From Roseiarcus sp036488815 (GTDB lineage Bacteria; Pseudomonadota; Alphaproteobacteria; Rhizobiales; Beijerinckiaceae): 64,000 bases of DNA. The stretch covers positions 5,977-69,976 of the forward strand of contig DASXGX010000081.1 in assembly GCA_036488815.1 (NCBI GenBank), given 5' to 3'. Every line of letters begins with the position of its first letter. The stretch's first letter is position 1. Shown in pieces: positions 50,993 to 59,568 of this stretch. The notes under the pieces are model-generated. The model was not told the DNA's origin, did no database searches, and saw nothing but the letters and a program-made list of their open reading frames with translations. The position numbers and the translations under genes were made by a program.

Positions 50993-52186
50993 ATGCCGGA
51001 AGTTCTGTCGGAGGACGCGCTTCTTGAACGCGGGCGACAGCGGCTCGAATGGGTCCGTTCGCGAATGGTGCTGCTTGCGGCCTTGCGCGGCGAATTTGAA
51101 TCCGCGAAGCCCTTTGCGGGACTCAAGATCGGCATGTCGCTGCACATCGAACCCAAGACGGCGGTTCTCGTCGAGACGCTGGCGGCCGGAGGCGCGTCGA
51201 TCGTCGGCACGGGCAACTTCGGTTCGACGCAAGACGATGTCGTCGCAGCCTTGCGCGCCGAGGGCCTGGAGATTTTCGGACGGCGCGACGTGACCCGCGA
51301 GGAGCACTTGCGCAACGTCGACAGAGTCGTCGAGGCGCGCCCCGATATCCTGCTGGACAACGGCGCCGACCTCAACGCAGCCGCGCTGCGGCTCGGCCTC
51401 GCTGAGGGCATACGCGGCGCAACCGAAGAGACGACGTCCGGCGGCGATCGCTTGCGCAGCGACTACAGGGGCAAAGTGCCCTTCCCCGTCATCGTCATCA
51501 ACGACAGCCCCTTGAAGCAGATCGTCGAGAACAAGCACGCCGTCGGCCAGGGCGCCGTCGAAAGCCTGATGCGAATGACCAACCTCATCATCAACGGCCG
51601 GCGCTTCGTCGTCGTCGGCTACGGTTGGTGCGGTCGCGGCATCGCGAAATATCTGAAGGCGCTCGGCGGCCTCGTCGGCGTCGTCGAGATCGATCCCGTC
51701 AAGGCGCTCGAAGCGGTGATGGACGGCTTTCAGGTCGGCCCGCTCGCTGAGCTCGCGGCCTGGGGACAGGTGTTCGTGACCGCGACAGCGCGCGAACGCG
51801 TCGTCGGCGGCGCGGCCTTCGACCTCATGGCGGACGGCGCGGTGTTCGCCAATTGCGGCCATTGGGACACCGAGATCGACGTGGCGGCGTTGCGAGCGCG
51901 CGCTGTTTCCACACGACGGCTGGGCGACATGATCGAGCAGTTTGCGATGGCGGACGGACGGACGCTGACGCTGCTTGCGGAGGGGCGCATGGCAAACCTC
52001 GCGGGCGCAGAGCCCAAGGGCAATTCCATCGAGTCGATGGACCTCGGTTTCATGCTTCAGGCGCTTTCGCTCCAACGCATCGCAACCGATCCAGGCTCGC
52101 TCGCGCGCGGCCCGCAACCGGTGCCCGCCGACATCAACGACATGCTCGCGCGACGGATGCTCCTCGCGATGGGCGCGCGCTGCTAG
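50993..52186 (+). CDS. S-adenosylhomocysteine hydrolase-like protein with altered active site and short C-terminus
   Basis: The 397-residue protein starts after a GGGGGGGAA ribosome site. SAHase landmarks are SLHIEPKTAVLVETL (His51, as human His55), GSTQDDV, DILLDNGADLN, ATEETTSG (Glu145), NDSPLKQIVENK (Lys175), a GxGxxG NAD site VVGYGWCGRG near 210, and CGHWDTEI (His290). By alignment from memory, human Asp190 becomes Glu179 and Cys195 becomes Val184. TTTGVH becomes TTSGGD. The C-terminal Lys-x-x-x-Tyr tail that completes a neighbour's NAD site is absent. NAD chemistry is probably kept but the substrate may not be SAH. The canonical housekeeping ahcY is likely elsewhere. A nucleoside hydrolase follows after 27 bases. 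Confidence 0.8.
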   Translation: MPEVLSEDALLERGRQRLEWVRSRMVLLAALRGEFESAKPFAGLKIGMSLHIEPKTAVLVETLAAGGASIVGTGNFGSTQDDVVAALRAEGLEIFGRRDVTREEHLRNVDRVVEARPDILLDNGADLNAAALRLGLAEGIRGATEETTSGGDRLRSDYRGKVPFPVIVINDSPLKQIVENKHAVGQGAVESLMRMTNLIINGRRFVVVGYGWCGRGIAKYLKALGGLVGVVEIDPVKALEAVMDGFQVGPLAELAAWGQVFVTATARERVVGGAAFDLMADGAVFANCGHWDTEIDVAALRARAVSTRRLGDMIEQFAMADGRTLTLLAEGRMANLAGAEPKGNSIESMDLGFMLQALSLQRIATDPGSLARGPQPVPADINDMLARRMLLAMGARC

Positions 52187-52213
52187 CTGATCTTCCACGA
52201 CAAAGGCGACGCC

Positions 52214-53176
52214 ATGCGAACTTTCCTCATCGACACCGATACGGCCTCCGACGACGCGGTGGCGATCATGATGGCGCTCTCGGCGCCCGACGTGCACGTT
52301 TGCGGCCTGACGACCGTCGCCGGCAACGTCGGGCTCGAACAGGCGACGCGCAACGCGCTCCTGACGGCAGAGGTCTGCGGCGTCGACGTTCCCGTGTTCG
52401 CCGGCGCCGCAGCGCCGCTCACGCGGGCGCATGAGCACGCCCATTGGTTCCACGGCGAGGACGGCCTCAGCGACCGCAACTATCCCGCGCCCAAGCGCCA
52501 CGCGGAGCGCGAACATGCAGTCGACGCAATCTCCCGGCTTTGCCGCGCGGAGCCCGGCCTGACGCTCGTCACGCTCGGTCCGCTTACGAATGTCGCGCTG
52601 GCGCTGGCGCGCGATCCGGGGCTCGCCTTCAGCATCGGGCGCTGCGTCGTGATGGGCGGCGCGCCCTGCTGCGAGGGCAATGTCACTCCCGCCGCGGAGT
52701 ACAACATTTGGGTTGATCCCGAGGCCGCCCGCATGGTCTTTCGCTCCGGCCTGCCGATCGAAATGGTCGGCTGGCAGGTCTCGCGCGGCGAAAGCGTGCT
52801 GAACGATGGCGAGATCCCCGCCCTCCAGGCGCTGGGGACCAAGAAGGCGCGCTTCGCCGTCGAATGCAATACGCGCGCGAAGGAGGCCTACTTCACCCAA
52901 ACCGGCGAGGCGGGCCTCTCGCTGGCCGATCCGACCGCAATGGCGGTGGCGATTGATCGCACGATCGGAACCGCATGGAGCCGCCATCTCGTCGAAATCG
53001 AGTGCGCCAGCGAATTGACGCGCGGCATGACGATCGTCGACCGCCTCAACGTCGCACATGACACGAACAACGCCGTGCCCTGGAAGGACGCGCTCGAGCG
53101 CGACGCGAAAGCCGACATCTGCTGGACGATCGACGCCGTGAGGTTCAAGGCGATGATGACCGATGCGTTGAAATAG
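52214..53176 (+). CDS. Inosine-uridine-type nucleoside hydrolase family protein
   Basis: The 320-residue protein starts MRTFLIDTDTASDDA, the calcium-binding DTDxxxDD of the family. TLGPLTNVALAL, VVMGGA and EYNIWVDPEAA are further landmarks. The catalytic His that usually begins HDP near residue 240 is replaced: the sequence reads ADP with Ala238-Asp239. The metal-binding Asp remains. The enzyme should cleave an N-glycosidic bond, with ribose-bearing nucleosides or analogues as substrate; loss of the His could change the leaving-group specificity. It is cotranscribed with the SAHase-like gene (27-base gap), so a shared nucleoside pathway is plausible. Confidence 0.88.
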   Translation: MRTFLIDTDTASDDAVAIMMALSAPDVHVCGLTTVAGNVGLEQATRNALLTAEVCGVDVPVFAGAAAPLTRAHEHAHWFHGEDGLSDRNYPAPKRHAEREHAVDAISRLCRAEPGLTLVTLGPLTNVALALARDPGLAFSIGRCVVMGGAPCCEGNVTPAAEYNIWVDPEAARMVFRSGLPIEMVGWQVSRGESVLNDGEIPALQALGTKKARFAVECNTRAKEAYFTQTGEAGLSLADPTAMAVAIDRTIGTAWSRHLVEIECASELTRGMTIVDRLNVAHDTNNAVPWKDALERDAKADICWTIDAVRFKAMMTDALK

Positions 53177-53213
53177 ACCGGCCTCGCGCGCGCCCTACAG
53201 GTTACGGAATCGC

Positions 53214-54143
53214 CTACGCTCCAATCTCCCGCAGCCGCTTCGTCTGCCGCTCGATCAGCCGCTCGACATCGGCGATGTCCGCCGCCGACAGTTTCGCGCC
53301 CGGTTTGCGCAGCGCCGGCGAGGTGATCGCGCCGCGCTTGGCGAGCACGTATTTGCGCACCGCGAGCCCGATACCCTGCTGCTGTTCGTAACGCGCCAAA
53401 GGCAGGTAGGCGTCGAAGACGTCCTGGGCGCGTGCGGGATCGCCGGCGCGATGCGCCTTCACGACCTCGATCATCATCTCGGGGAACGCGAAGCCGGTCA
53501 TCGCCCCGTCGGCGCCGCGCGCGAGCTCCTCGGGCAGGAACAGGCCGCCGTTGCCGGTCAGGATCGAGACCCGCCGCGCGCCCTTGTCGCTCGCCGCGCG
53601 CAGCGCGCCGATCTTGTTGAGGCCGGGCCAATCCTCGTGCTTGACCATGACGCAGCTCGGCAGCGCTGCGATGACGCGCAGGATCACCGCGGGAGGAATC
53701 TGCACGGTCGTGACCAGCGGATAATCCTGCAGGACGAAGGGAATGGCGCCCAGCGTCTCCGCGACGCCCTCGAAATAATTGAAAATCTGGTCGTCGGTGC
53801 GCACTTGCGCGGAGGGGGCGACCATGACGCCCGCCGCCCCGGCCTCCATCGCGCTGACCGCAAGCTCCTTCATCGGCGCGAAACCCGGCGCCGAAACGCC
53901 CACGACGACGGGAACGCGCCCGGCGACGCGCGCGATCACGCAACGCAAGAACGTGCGCGCCTCCTCGGCGGAGAGCTTTGGCGCCTCCCCCATCACGCCG
54001 AGAATCGTCAGACCATCCGCGCCGCGGTCGAGATAAAAATCGACCATCCGCTCGGCGCTCAGAAGATCGAGCGCGCCGTCGTCGCGAAACGGGGTCGCCC
54101 CAATCACGAACACGCCGCGGGCTTTTTCGTCGAGCAAGGCCAT
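53214..54143 (-). CDS. Dihydrodipicolinate synthase/N-acetylneuraminate lyase-family aldolase
   Basis: From ATG 54143, after AAGGAAA, the protein is 309 residues. The class I aldolase TIM barrel is seen in FVIGATPFRDDGALD, GVMGEAPKLSAEE and VPVVVGVSA. The likely Schiff-base Lys is in VMVKHEDWPG, with Tyr in LQDYPLV. It shares the barrel with DapA but lacks features for lysine synthesis, and the catabolic neighbours suggest pyruvate-forming cleavage of a keto acid. It is the last gene of the minus-strand catabolic run. The substrate is unknown. Confidence 0.85.
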   Translation of the reverse strand: MALLDEKARGVFVIGATPFRDDGALDLLSAERMVDFYLDRGADGLTILGVMGEAPKLSAEEARTFLRCVIARVAGRVPVVVGVSAPGFAPMKELAVSAMEAGAAGVMVAPSAQVRTDDQIFNYFEGVAETLGAIPFVLQDYPLVTTVQIPPAVILRVIAALPSCVMVKHEDWPGLNKIGALRAASDKGARRVSILTGNGGLFLPEELARGADGAMTGFAFPEMMIEVVKAHRAGDPARAQDVFDAYLPLARYEQQQGIGLAVRKYVLAKRGAITSPALRKPGAKLSAADIADVERLIERQTKRLREIGA

Positions 54144-54193
54144 CGCAATTTCCTTCATTTCGGTCCGGCGAGGCGACGATAGACGGTTCGCCC

Positions 54194-54523
54194 CTACTCC
54201 GGTTTCTTGCCATGCGCCGTCACGAGCGGATGATCAAGCTGCGTGACATGGCCAGCCGCGCCGCCCGGCGAGCCCCACCCGGTGACCTCGGGGCCGAAGA
54301 ACTCCGCGTTCGCGCCGCGGAATGCGCCTTCGGCCGCCGGCAAGTCGGCTTCGGCGTAAATCGCATCGACCGGACAGATCGAAAGACAAAGGCCGCAATC
54401 GATGCACTCGGTCGGCTGGATGTACATCATCCGGCCGCCCTCGTAGATGCACTCGACCGGACAGACGTCGCGGCAGGCGCCGTCCTTGACGTCGATGCAT
54501 GCCGAAGCGATCACATAGGCCAT
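54194..54523 (-). CDS. Ferredoxin with 3Fe-4S/4Fe-4S clusters (FdxA-like)
   Basis: The 109-residue protein begins MAYVIASACIDVKDGACRDVCPVEC and continues ECIDCGLCLSICPVDAI (segments quoted apart). The cysteine spacing fits the seven-iron FdxA type with one 3Fe-4S and one 4Fe-4S cluster. The tail from residue 70 is variable. It lies between the enoyl-CoA hydratase and aldolase genes and could feed or accept electrons from the FAD oxidoreductase of the same run. Confidence 0.9.
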   Translation of the reverse strand: MAYVIASACIDVKDGACRDVCPVECIYEGGRMMYIQPTECIDCGLCLSICPVDAIYAEADLPAAEGAFRGANAEFFGPEVTGWGSPGGAAGHVTQLDHPLVTAHGKKPE

Positions 54524-54539
54524 CGCAGCCTCCGTGCGC

Positions 54540-55316
54540 TCAGCGGCCGCGCCACTGCGGCGCCCGCTTCTCCTGGAAGGCGCGCACGCCCTCTTCCTGA
54601 TCGGACGACTGGAGCGCCTCGACGAGCGCGGGCAGCCGCAACATTTGCGCTTCCTTCGCCGAGAGCCGCTCGCCTGCCCGCACCATCTGCTTGATCGCGC
54701 GCACCGAAAGCGGGGCGCAGGCGAGAATGTCGGCGACCCAACGCGCGACGGCGTCGTCGAGCTCCTCGATCGCCACGACCTCGTTGACGAGGGCGAAGCG
54801 CAACGCCTCCGCCGCGCCGATGCGCCGACCGGTCAACAACATCCCCATTGCCTGCACATGCGGAATGCGGCGCGTCAGCGTCGCGATGCCGCCGTCGAGC
54901 GCAAGGCGGCCGACGCGTGGCTCGGGCAGACCGAAGGTGGCGTTCGCCGAAGCGACGACGATGTCGCAGCCCAGCATCATCTCCATGCCGCCGCCGAGCG
55001 CATGGCCGTTGACGCGCGCGATCACCGGCACGTCAAGCGTGTCACGCAGCGCGATGCCGCCGAAGCCGCCCGGGCGCGGCGTCGCCCAATATTCGAGGCC
55101 GCTCGCGCCGCTGCCGCCCTTCATGTCGGCGCCGGTGCAGAAGGCGCGTGTCCCCGCCCCCGTGAGCACGACCACGCGGATGTCGCGGTCGCGCTCGATC
55201 GCCTCCCAGACGCGCATCAGCTCCTGTTCGGTCGCCTGATCGACCGCATTGAGCCGATCCGGCCGGTCGAGGGTGACGCGCGCGACGTGGTCGGCGACGG
55301 CGAAGGTGACGCTCAC
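54540..55316 (-). CDS. Enoyl-CoA hydratase/isomerase family protein
   Basis: From GTG 55316, overlapping the CoA transferase stop, the protein is 258 residues. The crotonase fold is shown by DRPDRLNAVDQAT, GAGTRAFCTGADMKG (oxyanion hole), NGHALGGGMEMMLGCDIVVA and LPEPRVGRLALDGG. One expected catalytic Glu position is within the EPRVGRLALDGG block. It should hydrate or isomerise an acyl-CoA made by the transferase encoded immediately upstream. Confidence 0.9.
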   Translation of the reverse strand: MSVTFAVADHVARVTLDRPDRLNAVDQATEQELMRVWEAIERDRDIRVVVLTGAGTRAFCTGADMKGGSGASGLEYWATPRPGGFGGIALRDTLDVPVIARVNGHALGGGMEMMLGCDIVVASANATFGLPEPRVGRLALDGGIATLTRRIPHVQAMGMLLTGRRIGAAEALRFALVNEVVAIEELDDAVARWVADILACAPLSVRAIKQMVRAGERLSAKEAQMLRLPALVEALQSSDQEEGVRAFQEKRAPQWRGR

Positions 55317-56497
55317 GAGACGACGCCCGCGTTCTTGAGCGCGGCGATACGGTCGGAGGAATAGCCGGCCTCGGCGAGAATCGCTTCGCCGTCGGCGCCG
55401 AGCGCGGGCGGCGGACGGCGCACCTTGAATGCGCTCGGATCCATCGTCAGCGGCGTGCCGATGAGCGGGAGCGCGCCATTCTCGCCCTCGACCACGGTTC
55501 CGTTCGCCTGCGATTGCGGATGCTCGAGCGCCTCCGCCAGGGTCAGCACGGGCGCGCACAACAGGTCCTGCTCGTCAAGCCGGGCGAGCCAATATTCGGT
55601 GGTGTTGGCGGCGAAACGCTTGCGGAACATCGCCTGCAATTCGGCCTTGTTCGCAACCTGATCCTTAAACGTCGCATAGCGGGGCGCTGCGGCGAGATCG
55701 GGCAGGTCGAGCGCCTTGCAGATGTCCTGCAGCGGGTTGGTCTTGAAGGCGCCGACGAGAACGATCGCGCCGTCGGTCGTCGCGAAGGCGCCGGTCAGCG
55801 GATAAGAGCCCCAACTGAAGTGCCGGCCCCGCTGCAGCCACATCGCGGCTTCCTGCATCTGCATGGCCAGCATCGATTCGAACAGCGAGACGGCGACCTG
55901 CTGGCCGCGGCCGGTCTTCTCGAGTTGCAACAGCGCAAGCAGAATGGCCTGAACGAGGTGCATCCCGGCGGTGTAGTCGCAAAGCGACGTCGCATAGACT
56001 GTCAGCGGCTCGTCGTCGTTGCATTTGCGGCGCATCACGCCCGACAGCGCCTGCGCGAGGATGTCCTGGCCGCCCTTGTAGGCGAGCGGTCCGCTCTGGC
56101 CGAAACCGGAGCCGAAGGCGCAGATGATGCGGGGATTGATCTTGGCGAGTTCGGCGTAGCCGAATCCCATCCGCTCCATCACGCCGGCGCGGAAGTTGTT
56201 GACGACGATGTCGGCCTCGCGGACGAGATCGTAGATGATCGCCTTGCCCTCGGGCTTGCGTAGATCGAGCGCGATCGAACGCTTGTTCCGGTTGAGGCTG
56301 CGGAACACCGGATTGTCGAGCCCGTCCGGGTCGTCGGGGATCGACGTGCGCGAGAGATCGCCGCCGCCGGGACGCTCGATCTTGACGACGTCCGCGCCAT
56401 AGTCGGCCAGCACCTGCGTCGCGCTGGGACCGAGCATCACCTGGGTGAAGTCGATGACGCGGATCCCCGACAGGGGTTGATCCGAAGCAGCTTGCAT
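55313..56497 (-). CDS. CaiB/BaiF family CoA transferase
   Basis: From ATG 56497 the protein is 394 residues. Family landmarks are RVIDFTQVMLGPSATQVLADYGADVVKIERPGGGD (family III start, abbreviated), NRNKRSIALDLRKPEGK, VVNNFRAGVMERMGFGY, and the GQDILAQALSG block that should hold the catalytic Asp. It moves CoA between a donor and an acid without ATP, a way to activate a substrate for the enoyl-CoA hydratase. Co-transcribed with it (GTGA overlap). Confidence 0.92.
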   Translation of the reverse strand: MQAASDQPLSGIRVIDFTQVMLGPSATQVLADYGADVVKIERPGGGDLSRTSIPDDPDGLDNPVFRSLNRNKRSIALDLRKPEGKAIIYDLVREADIVVNNFRAGVMERMGFGYAELAKINPRIICAFGSGFGQSGPLAYKGGQDILAQALSGVMRRKCNDDEPLTVYATSLCDYTAGMHLVQAILLALLQLEKTGRGQQVAVSLFESMLAMQMQEAAMWLQRGRHFSWGSYPLTGAFATTDGAIVLVGAFKTNPLQDICKALDLPDLAAAPRYATFKDQVANKAELQAMFRKRFAANTTEYWLARLDEQDLLCAPVLTLAEALEHPQSQANGTVVEGENGALPLIGTPLTMDPSAFKVRRPPPALGADGEAILAEAGYSSDRIAALKNAGVVS

Positions 56498-56509
56498 CAC
56501 GCGATCCTT

Positions 56510-57862
56510 CTATTCTGCCGCGACGGCGACGAGAGCGTTGGCGGAGGGGCGGTCGCCCGGGTCGGCGCCTTGGGCGCGCAGCCTCGCCTGGAGCGTGGCG
56601 ACGTCGACCGCGGCAACGCCCACGTTGGTTTCGAGCGCGAGCGCGGCGGCGACGCCCGCCGCCTCGCCCATCGCCATGCAGGGCGGGATCTCGCGCGAGT
56701 CGCGCTGAGCAGCGGGCGTCGCCGAATAGTGGCGGCCAGCGACCAGCATCTGTCCGACGCCGCGCGGCAACAACGTGCGGAAGGGATAGTAATAGTCGCG
56801 TCCGCGCGCCACGCTGTCGGCGAAATGCCGGCGCTGCGTCACGTCCTCCTTGGTCATGACGTAGGCGCCGTCGAGCAGCCGCGTCTGGCGCACGCCGATC
56901 TGCGGCGCGACGTCGACGACGAAAGCCTTCTCGAACCCTGGCATCTTCTCGCGCACGAAGCCGAGTAGCGCGGCGATCCGTTCGCGCCCCTGGAAATCGG
57001 CGCGCGTGAGATCCTCGACCTTGATCCCGTCGAGACCGGCCATATGGGGGCAGTTGCACCAGACGACGCCCGGCAGCGGCGTCTTGAGCCACCACTTGTT
57101 CCAAGAGCCGCCCATGATCCGTTTCGCCTCGCGATCGACAGCGCCGAAGGCGGCGGGCTCCTCGTATTCGTAGCGCTCGGCCGCTTCGACGTCGACGCCG
57201 CCGAGGCGGAACACGGTCGTCATGATGTAGGAGCCGTGGCTAAACGGCGCGCCGGCGGAGGCCGCGACGTCGAGATCGCCGGTGGCGTCGACGACGATCT
57301 TGCCCATGATCGCCTGCCGTCCGCTCTTCGTCTCGCAGACGACGCCGACGATGCGCCCGTCCTCGACGATCGCGCGCGAGAACCAGCTATGGAGACGCAG
57401 GTCGACCTTCGCCTCGCTGATCATGGCGTTGGCGACGCGCTTGTAGCCGTCCGGATCGAAGGCGGCGGCGTAGCAGATCGGCTGCGGCTTCACATGAGAA
57501 TGAAAGTCGAACACGCCCCAGCGCGACCATTTGCGCCACAACCCTTCGTCCGAGCGCCGCTCCGCCTCCGGCGGCACGACGCACAGGCCGAGGCGCTCCA
57601 TGCGGTCGATCATCTCGCCGCACAGGCCGCGGACGCTAATTTCCTCGCCGTTGCACATGTCGTCGAGCACCAGCACCATGCCGCCCGCGGCGAGCCCGCC
57701 GAGATAGGCGTAGCGCTCGAGCAGGGTGACCGAGAGGCCGTTGCGGGCGCCCGCGACAGCCGTGGCGATGCCTGCCGGGCCGCCGCCGACGACGACGAGA
57801 TCGGCGCGGCGAACGACCGGGACCTGGCCGGCGGGCTCGACGAGAAAATCGTGAGTGATCAC
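56510..57862 (-). CDS. FAD-dependent oxidoreductase
   Basis: From GTG 57862, after CAGGAG, the protein is 450 residues. The FAD-binding GxGxxG is VVVGGGPAGIATAVAGARNG (about residue 25), and the second FAD block is VVDATGDLDVAASAG near 210. Four cysteines appear in LDDMCNG, RGLCGE, LCVV and WCNCPHM. The PF12831-like family reduces or oxidises varied small molecules. It is the first enzyme gene after the ABC transporter and may act directly on the imported compound, with the ferredoxin or a quinone as partner. Confidence 0.85.
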   Translation of the reverse strand: MITHDFLVEPAGQVPVVRRADLVVVGGGPAGIATAVAGARNGLSVTLLERYAYLGGLAAGGMVLVLDDMCNGEEISVRGLCGEMIDRMERLGLCVVPPEAERRSDEGLWRKWSRWGVFDFHSHVKPQPICYAAAFDPDGYKRVANAMISEAKVDLRLHSWFSRAIVEDGRIVGVVCETKSGRQAIMGKIVVDATGDLDVAASAGAPFSHGSYIMTTVFRLGGVDVEAAERYEYEEPAAFGAVDREAKRIMGGSWNKWWLKTPLPGVVWCNCPHMAGLDGIKVEDLTRADFQGRERIAALLGFVREKMPGFEKAFVVDVAPQIGVRQTRLLDGAYVMTKEDVTQRRHFADSVARGRDYYYPFRTLLPRGVGQMLVAGRHYSATPAAQRDSREIPPCMAMGEAAGVAAALALETNVGVAAVDVATLQARLRAQGADPGDRPSANALVAVAAE

Positions 57863-57902
57863 GGGCAACTCCTGAAACAAGAGGCGGGACGAACGCGGAG
57901 AA

Positions 57903-58751
57903 TCAGGCGGTCTGCGAGACGTTCCACTTGAGGAACACCCGCTCGAGCCATGAGATCACGGCGAAGAATGCGGCGGAAAACACCGAACCGACGACGATGG
58001 TCGCGTAGAGCAACGGCGAATCGAAATTGTAGGTCGCCTGGATGATGAGCGCGCCGATCCCGGTCGTCGCCCCGATCCATTCGCCGACGATCGCGCCGAT
58101 CACCGAGGTCGCCGAGGCGATCTTGAGCGCCGAGAAGAGATAGGGCAGCGAGCTCTTGAGGCGCAGCTTGAAGAAGATTTCGCTCGGCGAGGCGGAGAGA
58201 ATGCGCATCAGCTCCATCTGCTGGGGGCTGACCGAGCGCAATCCGCGGGTCATGTTCACCAAAGTCGGGAAGAAGCAGATGAGCGCCGCGATGGCGACCT
58301 TCGCCTCCATTCCATTGCCGAGCAGCAGAACGAGGATCGGCGCATAGGCCATTACCGGAATGGTATGAACCATGACGGCGATCGGGAAGAACGCCTCCTC
58401 CGCCGTGCGCTGGTGGACGAACACAGTCGCGAGCAGGATCGCGGCGCTATTGCCGATCAGGAAGCCGGCGATCGCTTCCACCGCCGTCGGCGCGAGATTG
58501 CTGACCAACAGCCAGAACTTGTCGGCGAGCGTGGCGACGACCGCCGTCGGCGCCGGCGCGATGAAAGGCCGGATCTGGAAGACGACGACCGCAACCTGCC
58601 AGACGACCAGCAGCAAAATGGCGGCGCCGAGCGGCAACAGTCGCCGGCGCCAGGCGGCCATCCGCGCCGCCGCCTCGAACTGCGCCTGCGTGGCGTCGTC
58701 GGCGACGAAGACCTGGTTTGCGCTGGAAGACGAAAGCGCGGGCGCGGCCAT
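57903..58751 (-). CDS. ABC transporter permease (SsuC/TauC type)
   Basis: The 282-residue membrane protein has about six helices and the EAA loop LRSVSPQQMELMRILSASPS near residue 185. This is the permease type of nitrate/sulfonate/thiamine-precursor importers. Its start overlaps the end of the ATPase gene by one base (58751). It precedes the FAD oxidoreductase gene by 40 bases in the same direction. Confidence 0.9.
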   Translation of the reverse strand: MAAPALSSSSANQVFVADDATQAQFEAAARMAAWRRRLLPLGAAILLLVVWQVAVVVFQIRPFIAPAPTAVVATLADKFWLLVSNLAPTAVEAIAGFLIGNSAAILLATVFVHQRTAEEAFFPIAVMVHTIPVMAYAPILVLLLGNGMEAKVAIAALICFFPTLVNMTRGLRSVSPQQMELMRILSASPSEIFFKLRLKSSLPYLFSALKIASATSVIGAIVGEWIGATTGIGALIIQATYNFDSPLLYATIVVGSVFSAAFFAVISWLERVFLKWNVSQTA

Positions 58752-59563
58752 CAGCAGCCCTCCAGAACGCGGCGCAGATGCGCGGCGAGTTCGATGAATT
58801 GCGGCGTCTCGCGCATCGCAATGTGGCGGGGGTTCGCCAATGTCACCGGCACGACCTCGCGCACCCGCCCGGGCCGCGCGGCCATCAGCATCACCTGCTG
58901 GCCGAGAAACGCGGCTTCATAGATCGAGTGGGTGACGAACAGGATCGTCGCGCCGGTGTTCTCCCACAGGCGCAGGAGTTCCTCGTTGAGGCGGTCGCGC
59001 GTGATTTCGTCAAGCGCGCCGAAGGGTTCGTCCATCAAAAGGAGCTTGGGATCGTTGACGAGCGCGCGGGCGATCGCCACCCGTTGGCGCATCCCGCCCG
59101 AGAGCTCGTGCGGATAGGCGCCTTCCCAGCCCGAGAGGCCGACCAGTGCGAGCAATTCGCGCGGCTTTTGGGCGCTGCGCCGCTTGTCGCCGCCGCCAAC
59201 CTCGAGCGGCAGCTCGACGTTTTCGAGCGCTGTGCGCCAGGCGAGCAGCGAAGCGTCCTGAAAGACGAAGCCGATGTCGCGCCGCGCCCGCGCCGCCTTC
59301 GCCGTCGTCCCCAGAACCGAGACCTCGCCGGAGGTCGCCGGCAGGAGATCGGATACGACCCGCAGCAAGGTCGACTTGCCACATCCGGAGGGTCCGAGAA
59401 GCGTCAGAAACCCGCCGCGCGGCACGGTCAGATTGATGGCTTCGAGAGCCGTCACGACACCGCGCTCGGAGGGGAAGCGCACCGTCACGTCGCGCAACCG
59501 GATCGCGGGATCGGCGTCCACGACGGGCGCCGAGTCCGGCGCGACCTGCGACATGGCGTTCAT
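58751..59563 (-). CDS. ABC transporter ATP-binding protein (SsuB/TauB type)
   Basis: From ATG 59563 the protein is 270 residues; ATG 59554 is an alternative with better spacing to GAGGAG. Walker A is GPSGCGKST near residue 60, signature LSGGMRQR, Walker B LLLMDEPFGALDE, and switch VTHSIYEA. These fit importers of sulfonates, nitrate or pyrimidine precursors. It lies between the binding protein and permease genes. Confidence 0.92.
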   Translation of the reverse strand: MNAMSQVAPDSAPVVDADPAIRLRDVTVRFPSERGVVTALEAINLTVPRGGFLTLLGPSGCGKSTLLRVVSDLLPATSGEVSVLGTTAKAARARRDIGFVFQDASLLAWRTALENVELPLEVGGGDKRRSAQKPRELLALVGLSGWEGAYPHELSGGMRQRVAIARALVNDPKLLLMDEPFGALDEITRDRLNEELLRLWENTGATILFVTHSIYEAAFLGQQVMLMAARPGRVREVVPVTLANPRHIAMRETPQFIELAAHLRRVLEGC

Positions 59564-59568
59564 TCTCC

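Noticed and set aside
53890..54695. Plus-strand frames opposite the aldolase and ferredoxin genes
   Set aside because: Arginine-rich shadows without motifs, opposite well-supported minus-strand genes.
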